A DNA stretch of 64,000 bases from Actinosynnema pretiosum (lineage in GTDB: Bacteria; Actinomycetota; Actinomycetes; Mycobacteriales; Pseudonocardiaceae), in the NCBI RefSeq assembly GCF_024171695.1, contig NZ_JAMTCF010000018.1, positions 62,001 to 126,000 on the forward strand. The letters run 5' to 3'. The notes beneath the pieces were generated by a model. The model saw nothing but the letters and a program-made list of their open reading frames with translations. It searched no databases and was not told the DNA's origin. Below are positions 43,155 through 50,624 of this stretch, one piece after another. A program made the translations under genes and the position numbers. Position 1 is the first letter of the stretch, and each line of letters begins with the position of its first letter.

Positions 43155-43822
43155 GGCGTGCGCTCCCTCGGGGTGTGCCGCGCGCCGGTGACCAGTGCGA
43201 CGAACGCCCAGGTGAGGCGGTCGGGGCCGGTGCCGGAGAGCAGGTGGTCGCTCGCGCGGGCGATGTTGGGGTGGGTGGTGGCGTCGGCGGTGCGCACGAC
43301 CTCGGACAGCGCGGCCCACCGCTGCGCGTCGTCCGGCTGCGGCTCGGAGTGCTCGGCCGCCGTGGCGGTGGCCAGCTGCAGCAGCACGTCGACCGCCCAC
43401 GCGGCCCGGTCCACCGGCACGCCGCCCTCGTGCAGCAGGCCGAGGACGGCGTCGACCAGCGCGGTGTGGTTCGGCCCGTGCGGCCTGCTGACCAGCGCGG
43501 AGCGGGCCAGGCCGGGGTGGGCGAACAGGACGCGGGTGTAGGAGGTCAGCACGGCGGTGAGCCGGTCGAGCCAGGGGCCCTCGGCGGAGGGCCGGTCGAC
43601 CTCGCCGAGGAGCGTGTCGAGCACGGCGGCGTGCAGCTCGCCGGTGTTGCGGACGTAGACGTAGAGCGAGGCGGGACCGGTGTCGAGCTCGGCGGCGAGC
43701 CTGCGCATGGTGACCTTGTCGAGTCCCTCGGCGCGCAGGACGTCGACCGCGGTCGCGATGATGCCGTCGCGGGTGAGGGCCGGTTTGGCGGGGCGCTCCC
43801 GGCGGCTTGGGCGGGTGGTCAT
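43151..43822 (-). CDS. TetR-family repressor (TetR_C_1-like)
   Basis: The 223-residue regulator has its helix-turn-helix at about residues 20-65 (VTMRRLAAELDTGPASLYVYVRNTGELH) and a C-terminal domain similar to TetR-class repressors that bind polycyclic ligands. No Shine-Dalgarno sequence precedes the ATG, and a -10 box 6 bp upstream suggests a leaderless mRNA. Three 14-bp palindromic sites at 15-bp spacing cover the promoter. It is co-transcribed with the FAD monooxygenase (ATGA overlap), so the operon is probably autorepressed and opened by the enzyme's substrate. Confidence 0.88.
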   Translation of the reverse strand: MTTRPSRRERPAKPALTRDGIIATAVDVLRAEGLDKVTMRRLAAELDTGPASLYVYVRNTGELHAAVLDTLLGEVDRPSAEGPWLDRLTAVLTSYTRVLFAHPGLARSALVSRPHGPNHTALVDAVLGLLHEGGVPVDRAAWAVDVLLQLATATAAEHSEPQPDDAQRWAALSEVVRTADATTHPNIARASDHLLSGTGPDRLTWAFVALVTGARHTPRERTP

Positions 43823-43828
43823 GGGGGA

Positions 43829-43857
43829 AGTATGACGAACATGTTCGTTGCGAACAA
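43829..43857 (-). promoter_or_regulatory. Promoter of the tetR-monooxygenase operon
   Basis: TTGTTC (complement of 43852-43857) and CATACT (complement of 43829-43834) are separated by 17 bp. Only TCCCCC lies between the -10 box and the ATG, so the transcript would start at or next to the start codon. Confidence 0.65.
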
Positions 43858-43878
43858 GTACGTGACGAACGTGTTCGT
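43835..43878. promoter_or_regulatory. Triple TetR operator with 15-bp period
   Basis: ACGAACATGTTCGT (43835, perfect palindrome), GCGAACAAGTACGT (43850) and ACGAACGTGTTCGT (43865) start exactly 15 bp apart. Site 1 fills the -35/-10 spacer and site 2 covers the -35 box. Confidence 0.8.
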
Positions 43879-44061
43879 CGCCACGGTGGGGGTTGAGAGG
43901 GCCTGACTCCGGGGCGGTCCGCTCGCGGCCTCCCGATCGCCGGACGACCGTCCCCCGCGACCCCCTTCTGTCCACAGTGGACGATCAAACCCCGGTTGCC
44001 GTGCGCGCTTCGCCGCCCGGCCATACGGTGGGGTTCCCACCGAGATCCAGGAGGTCGGCCG

Positions 44062-44409
44062 ATGGAGGACCGCTGGCACTACCTGCTCGTCCTGCTCACC
44101 TGCCTGCTGGTCACCGCGCCCCTGGAAGCGCTGGGCCGGGGCGTCTACCGCAGGGCCGACGACCTCGTCCGGGCGATCGGCCCGGTCGTCGTGGTGTTCG
44201 GCGTCTGGGACCTGGTCGCCATCGCGCGCGGCCACTGGGACTTCAACCCGCGCTTCATCACCGGGGTGTTCCTGCCCGGCGGGGCGCCGCTGGAGGAGCT
44301 GCTGTTCTTCGTCGTGATCCCGCTCTGCGCCGTGCTCACCTACGAGGCGGTCCAGGGCACGGCCGCGCTGGTCGGCGGGCGGCGGCGCGAGCTGGAGGCG
44401 GTGCGGTGA
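44062..44409 (+). CDS. crtYc: Lycopene beta-cyclase subunit CrtYc
   Basis: A 115-residue membrane protein with three predicted helices. The carotenoid-cyclase motif PGGAPLEELLFFVVIPL and the block WDLVAIARGHWDFNPRFITG are present. Heterodimeric CrtYc/CrtYd cyclases of actinobacteria close beta-rings on lycopene, and each subunit is about this size. The ATG follows CAGGAGG. Its stop overlaps the start of the second subunit (GTGA), as expected for an obligate pair. It is the first gene of the rightward carotenoid operon. Confidence 0.92.
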   Translation: MEDRWHYLLVLLTCLLVTAPLEALGRGVYRRADDLVRAIGPVVVVFGVWDLVAIARGHWDFNPRFITGVFLPGGAPLEELLFFVVIPLCAVLTYEAVQGTAALVGGRRRELEAVR

Positions 44410-44732
44410 GGGAGTACCTGATCGCCTCGGCCGCCTCGGTGCCGCTCACCGTGCTGCTGGAGCTGCTCGTGCTGCGCACGGGCCTGTTCCGCAAGCGCGC
44501 CTACTGGATCACGATGGTGATCGTCCTGGCCTTCCAGGTCCCGGTGGACGGCTGGCTCACCAAGCTGGACGCGCCGATCGTGGTCTACGCCGACTGGGCG
44601 GCCAGCGGTCTGCGCTTCCCCTGGGACATCCCGGTCGAGGACTTCCTGTTCGGCTTCTCGATGGTCACGGTCACGCTCCTGCTGTGGGAGCGGGCCCGCG
44701 CGAGGAAAACGGAGCACGCGGATGCGCGTTGA
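44406..44732 (+). CDS. crtYd: Lycopene beta-cyclase subunit CrtYd
   Basis: The 108-residue second cyclase subunit has three helices and the motif FPWDIPVEDFLFGFSMVTVT, which mirrors the PLEE motif of the first subunit. Both subunits are needed for ring closure. The GTG start lies inside the crtYc stop, and the next gene starts 11 bp before this stop, so translation is coupled along the operon. Confidence 0.92.
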   Translation: MREYLIASAASVPLTVLLELLVLRTGLFRKRAYWITMVIVLAFQVPVDGWLTKLDAPIVVYADWAASGLRFPWDIPVEDFLFGFSMVTVTLLLWERARARKTEHADAR

Positions 44733-45414
44733 TCAGGTGCCGGTCGCGTTCGACGCGGCGGCGCGCGGTTACGACGGCCTGGTCGGGATGAACCCCGGCT
44801 ACCACCGGGACCTGCGGCGGGCCGCCGCGAAGTTGCGGATCCCCGAGCGCGGCCGTGGGGCGCGGCTGCTAGACCTGGGCTGTGGCACGGGCGCGTCCAC
44901 GGCGGCGCTGCTGTCGGTCGCCCCCGAGGCGGAGATCACCGGGGTGGACGCCTCGGCGGGCATGATCGCGCGGGCGCGGGCCAAGGACTGGCCGGAGTCG
45001 GTGCGGTTCGTGAACGCCCGCGCCGAGGACCTGGCCGAGGAGGGCCCGTTCGACGGGATCTTCGCCGCCTACCTGGTGCGCAACCTCGCCGAGCCGGACC
45101 CGGTGCTGCGCGCCGTCCACGACCTGCTCAAGCCCGGCGCCGCGTTCGTCGCCCACGACTACTCGGTGCGCGACTCGTGGGCGGGCGCGGCGGTGTGGAC
45201 GGCGGTGTGCTGGTCGGTGATCATCCCGGCGGGCGCGGTGGTCACCCGCGACCCGAAGCTCTACACCTACCTGTGGCGCAGCGCGCTGCGCTTCGACGGC
45301 GCGGGCCGGTTCCGGGACCGCTTGCGCCGCACCGGGTTCACCGCCGTCTCCAGCACCACCGCCGGTGGCTGGCAGCGCGGGATCGCGCACACCTTCCGGG
45401 GCGTGCGGGCGTGA
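44722..45414 (+). CDS. UbiE-like methyltransferase of the carotenoid cluster (CrtT-like)
   Basis: A 230-residue class I methyltransferase. The SAM motif is LLDLGCGTGASTAALLSVAP, with the ITGVDASAGMIARAR acid strand and AYLVRNLAEPDPVLRAVHDL as the UbiE-type post-motif. Similar genes (crtT) accompany isorenieratene clusters in streptomycetes, where their exact reaction is not settled. Here it lies between the cyclase and the aromatase gene and overlaps both. It may methylate a carotenoid end group or act in side modification. Confidence 0.82.
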   Translation: MRVDQVPVAFDAAARGYDGLVGMNPGYHRDLRRAAAKLRIPERGRGARLLDLGCGTGASTAALLSVAPEAEITGVDASAGMIARARAKDWPESVRFVNARAEDLAEEGPFDGIFAAYLVRNLAEPDPVLRAVHDLLKPGAAFVAHDYSVRDSWAGAAVWTAVCWSVIIPAGAVVTRDPKLYTYLWRSALRFDGAGRFRDRLRRTGFTAVSSTTAGGWQRGIAHTFRGVRA

Positions 45415-46982
45415 CGCGGGACCGCAGGGCGCGCCGGTTGCCCGGTCCGCGCGGCACGGCGGTCGCGTCCGGGGAGCCGCCGGTGGTCGTGGTGGTCGGT
45501 GGCGGCGTCGCCGGGCTCTCGGCCGCGACGGTGCTGTCCGAGCGCGGCGTGCGGGTGGTGGTCTGCGAGCGCGAGGACCACCTGGGCGGCCGGGTCGGCG
45601 GCTGGCCGACCGACCTCGCGGACGGCAGCCGGGTGACGATGACGCGCGGGTTCCACGCGTTCTTCCGGCAGTACTACAACCTCCGCTCGCTGCTGCGCCG
45701 CGTCGACCCGGCCGGGTCCGCGCTGGTCCCGATGCCGGACTACCCGCTGTGGCACGCGGGCGGGCACCGCGAGGGCTTCGCCGGGCTGCCGCGCAGCACG
45801 CCGTGGAACGCCGCCGGGTTCCTGCTGCGCAGCCCCACGTTCCGCTGGCGCGACCTGCCCGGCGTGGACGCGCGCGCCGCGCTGCCGCTGCTGGACGTGT
45901 CGGTGCCGCGCACCTACCACGAGCTGGACCACCTGGACGCGGCGAGCTACCTGGAGCGCCTGCGGTTCCCGGAGGCCGCGCACGCGCTGGCGTTCGAGGT
46001 GTTCTCCCGCAGCTTCTTCGCGCACCCCAGCCGGATGTCGGCCGCCGAGCTGGCGACGATGTTCCACATCTACTTCCTCGGCTCGGCCGAGGGCCTGCTG
46101 TTCGACGTGGCCGCCGATCCGTTCCCGCACGGGATGTGGGACCCGCTGGCCCGCCGGATCACCGCGCGCGGCGGCGAGGTCCGCACCGGGTGCGCGGTCG
46201 AGTCGGTGCGACCGGGCGGGCCGCGCCGGTTCACCGTGCGCGCGGGCGGCGAGGAGCTGCACGCGGACGCGGTGGTGCTGGCGCTGGACGTGGGCGGGCT
46301 CAAGTCGGTGGTGTCCGGGTCCCGGCTCGGCAGCGCGAAGTGGCGCGACCGGGTCGCGGCGCTGGAGAGCGCGCCGCCGTTCCTGGTGTCGCGGTACTGG
46401 TTGGACCGCCCGGTGTGGCCGGACCGGCCGGGGTTCCTGGGCACCAGCGGGTACGGGGCGCTGGACAACGTGACGGTGCTGAACGCCTACGAGCACGAGG
46501 CGCGGGCGTGGGCGGCGCGCACCGGCGGGTCCGTCGTGGAGCTGCACGGCTACTCGCTGCCGTCCGGCGTCGACGAGGCGGGCGCGCGGCGGGGGCTGCT
46601 GGAGCAGCTGCGGGTGGTGTACCCGGAGACGCGGGAGGCGCGGGTGGTGGACGAGCGGCACGAGCTGCGCGCGGACTGCCCGCTGTTCCCGCCGGGCGGG
46701 TTCGCGCGCAGGCCGGGGGTGCGCACCCCGGACGACTTCCTCGTGCTGGCCGGGGACCTGGTGCGGATCGACCTGCCGGTCGCGCTGATGGAGCGGGCCG
46801 CCACCACCGGGTTCGCCGCGGCGAACCTGCTGCTGGAGCGGTGGGGGATCGCCGGGCAGGACCTGTGGACGGTGCCGCTGCGCGGACGGGGACCGGTGCT
46901 GCGGCGGATCGCCAGGAAGTGGGGGCGCAGCCCTGGGCCGGGGGAGGACGACGCGGTCCGACCGGTGCTGCACACGGCCTGA
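45411..46982 (+). CDS. crtU: Carotene desaturase/methyltransferase CrtU
   Basis: The 523-residue FAD enzyme has the dinucleotide motif VVVVGGGVAGLSAATVLSER and the CrtU-specific block MTRGFHAFFRQYYNLRSLLR. SRSFFAHPSRMSAAELATMF and the C-terminal VLAGDLVRIDLPVALMERAA follow. CrtU converts beta-rings to aromatic phi-type rings by desaturation with methyl migration, giving isorenieratene from beta-carotene. The GTG start overlaps the methyltransferase stop. The gene ends the rightward operon and is followed by a 56-bp direct repeat and a terminator. Confidence 0.9.
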   Translation: MTRDRRARRLPGPRGTAVASGEPPVVVVVGGGVAGLSAATVLSERGVRVVVCEREDHLGGRVGGWPTDLADGSRVTMTRGFHAFFRQYYNLRSLLRRVDPAGSALVPMPDYPLWHAGGHREGFAGLPRSTPWNAAGFLLRSPTFRWRDLPGVDARAALPLLDVSVPRTYHELDHLDAASYLERLRFPEAAHALAFEVFSRSFFAHPSRMSAAELATMFHIYFLGSAEGLLFDVAADPFPHGMWDPLARRITARGGEVRTGCAVESVRPGGPRRFTVRAGGEELHADAVVLALDVGGLKSVVSGSRLGSAKWRDRVAALESAPPFLVSRYWLDRPVWPDRPGFLGTSGYGALDNVTVLNAYEHEARAWAARTGGSVVELHGYSLPSGVDEAGARRGLLEQLRVVYPETREARVVDERHELRADCPLFPPGGFARRPGVRTPDDFLVLAGDLVRIDLPVALMERAATTGFAAANLLLERWGIAGQDLWTVPLRGRGPVLRRIARKWGRSPGPGEDDAVRPVLHTA

Positions 46983-47037
46983 CGGGACGCGCGGCGCTGC
47001 GAGATCCGGCCCGGCTCCGGCTGACCGGACCTGGGCC

Positions 47038-47149
47038 GGGTGGGATTCGACCTGTCCGGTGCCGCGCCGCGTTCGGTCTGACGTGACCGGGCTGGGTGGG
47101 ATTCGACCAGTCCGGACCCGCGCCGCGCTTGGTCCGGCGGGACCAGGCC
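47038..47149. repeat. 56-bp direct tandem repeat
   Basis: Two diverged 56-bp copies, both starting GGGTGGGATTCGACC, lie in the gap between convergent crtU and the Rieske gene. Confidence 0.75.
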
Positions 47150-47179
47150 CGGCGGGACCCAGCCCCCACCCAGGTGCGC

Positions 47180-47215
47180 GGAAAGGGCTTCCCCCCGTCG
47201 GGGAAAGCCCTTTCC
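47180..47215. terminator. Bidirectional terminator between crtU and Rieske gene
   Basis: GGAAAGGGCTT and AAGCCCTTTCC form an 11-bp stem extended by CCCC/GGGG pairing inside. It sits 20 bp before the minus-strand stop. Confidence 0.85.
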
Positions 47216-47234
47216 GTCCGCCGCCGCTCCCGGC

Positions 47235-48212
47235 TCAGCCGGGGAACAACCCCTTGCTGCGCAAGGCGTAGCGCCGCTCGGCGTAGTCGAGGTCGTCGCG
47301 CCACAACCGGGCGGCGGCCATCCGCATCAGCGGGCGGATCACCGGCGCGACCGCGCGGGCCGCCCCGAAGCCGGGCCGGTCCGAGTGCGCGATCGTCGCC
47401 TCCACCACGGCGGTGCGGGCCGCGCCGTCGCGGCCGGGCGACAGCGGCGTCGCGTGCGTCTCCACGACGCTGCCCGAGCCCTCGCCCTCCACGATGTGCA
47501 TCACGATCGTCCTGGGCTCCGGGCAGCTGAACGCGGCGATCACCGGCACCCCGACCTTGCCCGCGACCTTGAACGTCACCTCGACCAGGAACCGGTCCTG
47601 CTCCTCGGTCGGCGTCTCCAGCACGGACAGGTTCGCGAACGAGTACGGGTGGAACCACGCGCCGTGCCACGGGTCCAGCCGGTTCGCGATCACGTCGTCC
47701 GGCTCGCAGCGGCCCACCAGCGTGGCCACCGCGTCCACGAACGGCGCGGACGGCCGCTCCGGCAGCACCGGCTCGGGCAGCGGCTCCTCACCGCCGAGCG
47801 CGTCCAGCCGCACCCACACCAGCACCCCGTCGTCGTGCGCCGGGTACGGGCTCCAGCCGCCGAACTTCCCGCCGCCCAGGGCCAGGCCGTGCCAGCGGCA
47901 CACCACCTTGCCCGCGTGCACCGCCCCGTCGCACAGCGGCGCCCCCAGGTGCGGGCAGGAACCCGGTCCGGCCAGCAGCTCGCCGTCCTCTCCGCGCCAC
48001 AGCACCACCTCGGTCCCGCCGATCGAGCGGCCGAACGGGCGGTCCGGGGTGATCTCGCGGCTCGCGCCCACCACGTACCAGTTGCCGGACGGGCGGGCGG
48101 TGGCGCGCTTGAGCGCGGCCTCGATCAGCGCGGGCTTCGCGTCGCGCCAGGTCGGCTCCTGCTCGGGCCACGGGCGCGCGCTGAAGCGGCGCAGCGGCAT
48201 CCGGTAGGGCAT
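47235..48212 (-). CDS. Rieske [2Fe-2S] protein of the carotenoid cluster
   Basis: The 325-residue protein has an N-terminal Rieske domain. The cluster ligands are in CPHLGAPLCDG and VVCRWHG (CxH and CxxH, about residues 86-109). A C-terminal part of about 190 residues (DVIANRLDPWHGAWFHPYSF) may form the catalytic or DUF5914-type domain. The ATG has an ideal GGAGGAGG. It is directly upstream of the terminator and co-directional with crtB. A role in oxidative tailoring of the carotenoid, such as ring hydroxylation, is inferred only from position. Confidence 0.8.
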   Translation of the reverse strand: MPYRMPLRRFSARPWPEQEPTWRDAKPALIEAALKRATARPSGNWYVVGASREITPDRPFGRSIGGTEVVLWRGEDGELLAGPGSCPHLGAPLCDGAVHAGKVVCRWHGLALGGGKFGGWSPYPAHDDGVLVWVRLDALGGEEPLPEPVLPERPSAPFVDAVATLVGRCEPDDVIANRLDPWHGAWFHPYSFANLSVLETPTEEQDRFLVEVTFKVAGKVGVPVIAAFSCPEPRTIVMHIVEGEGSGSVVETHATPLSPGRDGAARTAVVEATIAHSDRPGFGAARAVAPVIRPLMRMAAARLWRDDLDYAERRYALRSKGLFPG

Positions 48213-48277
48213 CGGCACCTCCTCCAGGTCGGATCTGACTTCAGGGTGGAACGGGACTCTCAGGACCGCCGACCCCT

Positions 48278-49210
48278 TCAGGCCGACCGGGCCACCGCCG
48301 CCTTCGCCAGCGCGGGCAGCGCGATCGCCAGCCGCCGCCCGGTGGACACCACGACCCGCCGGGACAGCACGTCGTAGTCCGCGTCCTCGATCAGGTCCAG
48401 GATGCGCCCGTACAGCCGGTACGCGGTCGCCACGCACGGCCGCGAGCGCGGCGCCAGCATCGCGATGCCCGGCTCGGCCTGCCGGTACACCGACCTGGCC
48501 CGCGCGACCTGGTGCGCCAGCGCCTTGCGCACCCTCGGGTCGGTGCGGTCGCGGCGGCGCGCCCACTCCAGCAGCTCCCGGTCGACGCCGAACGCGGCCA
48601 GCTCGTCCAGCGGCAGGTACACCCGCCCCCGGTCCAGGTCCTCGCCGACGTCGCGCAGGAAGTTGGTCAGCTGGAACGCCACGCCCAGCGCCGCCGCCGC
48701 GGGCTCCGCCTCGGCGCGCGGCACGACCGTGCCCAGCACCGGCAGCACCTGGAGCCCGATCACGGCGGCCGAGCCGTGCACGTACTCGGCCAGGTCGTCG
48801 TAGGTGGCGTAGTCGGCGACGGTCAGGTCCATCCGCATCGAGCGCAGGAAGTCGGTGAAGTGCGCGCGGTCGATGTCGTAGCGGCGGGCGGTGTCCACCA
48901 CGGCCGCGACCACCGGGTGCTCGCTGCGCCCGGCGTCCAGTCCGGCCGTCAGCGCCCGGTCCACTTCGGACAGTCCGGCCGCCCGCTCGCGCGCGGTGCG
49001 GCCGTCGTGCACCTCGTCCACCACGTCGTCGGCCCAGCGGGCGAAGCCGTAGAGCGCGTGCACGGCGGGACGCTGCTCGCGGTGGAGCAGCCGGGTCGCC
49101 AGGTAGTAGGTGCGCCCGTGCTCGGCGTTCAGCTCGCGGCAGCGCCGGTAGGCGTCGCGCAGCAGCGGGTCTCGCACGTCGGCGGCGTCGAGTTCTCGGT
49201 CGACGGACAT
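48278..49210 (-). CDS. crtB: Phytoene synthase CrtB
   Basis: The 310-residue squalene/phytoene synthase carries both aspartate-rich motifs, ALYGFARWADDVVDE and LTNFLRDVGEDLDRGRVYLP. It condenses two GGPP to phytoene. It is divergent from crtE, which makes the substrate, and a perfect inverted repeat lies in the shared promoter region. The Rieske gene follows 65 bp downstream on the same strand. Confidence 0.95.
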   Translation of the reverse strand: MSVDRELDAADVRDPLLRDAYRRCRELNAEHGRTYYLATRLLHREQRPAVHALYGFARWADDVVDEVHDGRTARERAAGLSEVDRALTAGLDAGRSEHPVVAAVVDTARRYDIDRAHFTDFLRSMRMDLTVADYATYDDLAEYVHGSAAVIGLQVLPVLGTVVPRAEAEPAAAALGVAFQLTNFLRDVGEDLDRGRVYLPLDELAAFGVDRELLEWARRRDRTDPRVRKALAHQVARARSVYRQAEPGIAMLAPRSRPCVATAYRLYGRILDLIEDADYDVLSRRVVVSTGRRLAIALPALAKAAVARSA

Positions 49211-49287
49211 GGTGGGGACGGGTCCTTCCGCGGGGGTGGAGCGCCTGGCGGGCGATGGTTCGCCTCACGCTAGGGCGCTGTGGTGTC

Positions 49288-49319
49288 CCCCGCACAACGG
49301 CGGCGTTCGTTGTGCGGGG
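49288..49319. promoter_or_regulatory. Inverted repeat in the crtB-crtE divergent promoter region
   Basis: CCCCGCACAAC and GTTGTGCGGGG are perfect 11-bp arms with a 10-bp centre, located between the two start codons. A dimeric regulator site is the likely reading. No regulator gene is present in the cluster. Confidence 0.6.
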
Positions 49320-49381
49320 CGCTGGGGGCGCTGCTTAGCTCATCCCAACCCACCACAGGCCCCCGTCCCAGGAGGCGCGCC

Positions 49382-50467
49382 ATGACCCTTGCCCACCGCA
49401 CCCGACCGGAGGGTGTCTCCGCCGAGGCGGTCGTCCCGCGCTTGGACGCCGCGCTGGAGGAGTTCTTCGCGGCGCGCCCCGACGCCGGTCTCGCCCCCGA
49501 GCTGGTCGGGGAGATCAGCGAGCTGTCCGTCCTCGGCAAACGGGTCCGGCCGATCTTCGCCTGGTGCGGGTGGCTCGCCGCCGGTGGCGCGGAGACCGGT
49601 CCCGAGTCCGACGCCGTGGTGCGCGCGCTGGTCGCGCTGGAGCTGCTCCAGGTGTGCGCGCTGGTGCACGACGACGTGATGGACCGCTCCACCACCCGCC
49701 GGGGCCGGGCCGCCGCGCACGTGGCGTTCGCCGCGCGGCACCGCAGGCTGCGCTGGTCCGGCGACCCGAAGCACTACGGCGACTGCGCGGCCGTGCTGGT
49801 CGGCGACCTGGCGCTGGCCTGGTCGGACGACGCGATCGTCACCGCAGGGCTGGAGCCCGCCGCGCTGTCGCGGGCGTGGGTGGCCTGGCAGGCGATGCGG
49901 GTGGAGATGATGGCCGGGCAGCACCTGGACCTGCTGGCGGGAGCCCGCCGCGAGGAGTCGCTGGAGCAGGCGCTGCGGGTCGCGGCGCTCAAGACCGCCG
50001 CCTACACCGTCGAGCGCCCGCTGCACCTGGGCGCGGCCATGGCGGGCGCCGGGCCGGAGCTGGTGGAGGCGCTGCGCTCGTTCGGGCGGGACATCGGTGT
50101 GGCGTTCCAGCTGCGCGACGACCTGCTCGGCGTGTTCGGCGACCCCGGCGTGACCGGCAAGCCGGTGGGCGACGACCTGCGCGAGGGCAAGCGCACCCCG
50201 CTGATGTCGATCGCGCTGGGCCTGGCCCGCAGCGCCGGGGACGACGCGGCGGCCGAGCTGCTGCGCGACTGCCTGGAGCGGCGGCCGGTGAACTACCGGG
50301 CGGTGGAGGCGGTGCTGGTGGAGACCGGCGCGGTGGCCACCGTCGAGAGCAAGATCACCGCGCTGGCGGCGAGCGCGGTGCGGGCGCTGGACGACGCGCC
50401 GGTGCGCCCCGAGGCCAGGTCGGCGCTGCTGCGCATGGCCGGCCGGGCCACCGACCGGCGCAGCTAG
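49382..50467 (+). CDS. crtE: Geranylgeranyl diphosphate synthase CrtE
   Basis: The 361-residue trans-prenyl diphosphate synthase has LVHDDVMDRSTTRRG (first DDxxD), QLRDDLLGVFGDPGVTGKPV (second Asp motif) and GKRVRPIFAW near the start. Product length is not certain from sequence, but linkage to crtI and crtB indicates GGPP. The ATG follows CAGGAGGCG. The gene begins the rightward operon crtE-crtI. Confidence 0.93.
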   Translation: MTLAHRTRPEGVSAEAVVPRLDAALEEFFAARPDAGLAPELVGEISELSVLGKRVRPIFAWCGWLAAGGAETGPESDAVVRALVALELLQVCALVHDDVMDRSTTRRGRAAAHVAFAARHRRLRWSGDPKHYGDCAAVLVGDLALAWSDDAIVTAGLEPAALSRAWVAWQAMRVEMMAGQHLDLLAGARREESLEQALRVAALKTAAYTVERPLHLGAAMAGAGPELVEALRSFGRDIGVAFQLRDDLLGVFGDPGVTGKPVGDDLREGKRTPLMSIALGLARSAGDDAAAELLRDCLERRPVNYRAVEAVLVETGAVATVESKITALAASAVRALDDAPVRPEARSALLRMAGRATDRRS

Positions 50468-50624
50468 GTCGGCGCTCCCCGCGCTCCGGCCTCGTGGGCC
50501 GGGCGCGCGTGTGGTGATCAGGTGTTTTCCAGGGCGGGGTCCACAGCGGACCGCCCCCCGGGTTTCCAGTCAACAGCGGTTCCCGGTCGTGGCACGGCCG
50601 GGGCGAGCGGGAAGAGGTCTTCTG

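Noticed and set aside
42021..44024. FAD monooxygenase extended over the TetR gene
   Set aside because: The extension is an Arg/Pro-rich out-of-frame reading of the TetR gene. The ATG overlap marks the real start.
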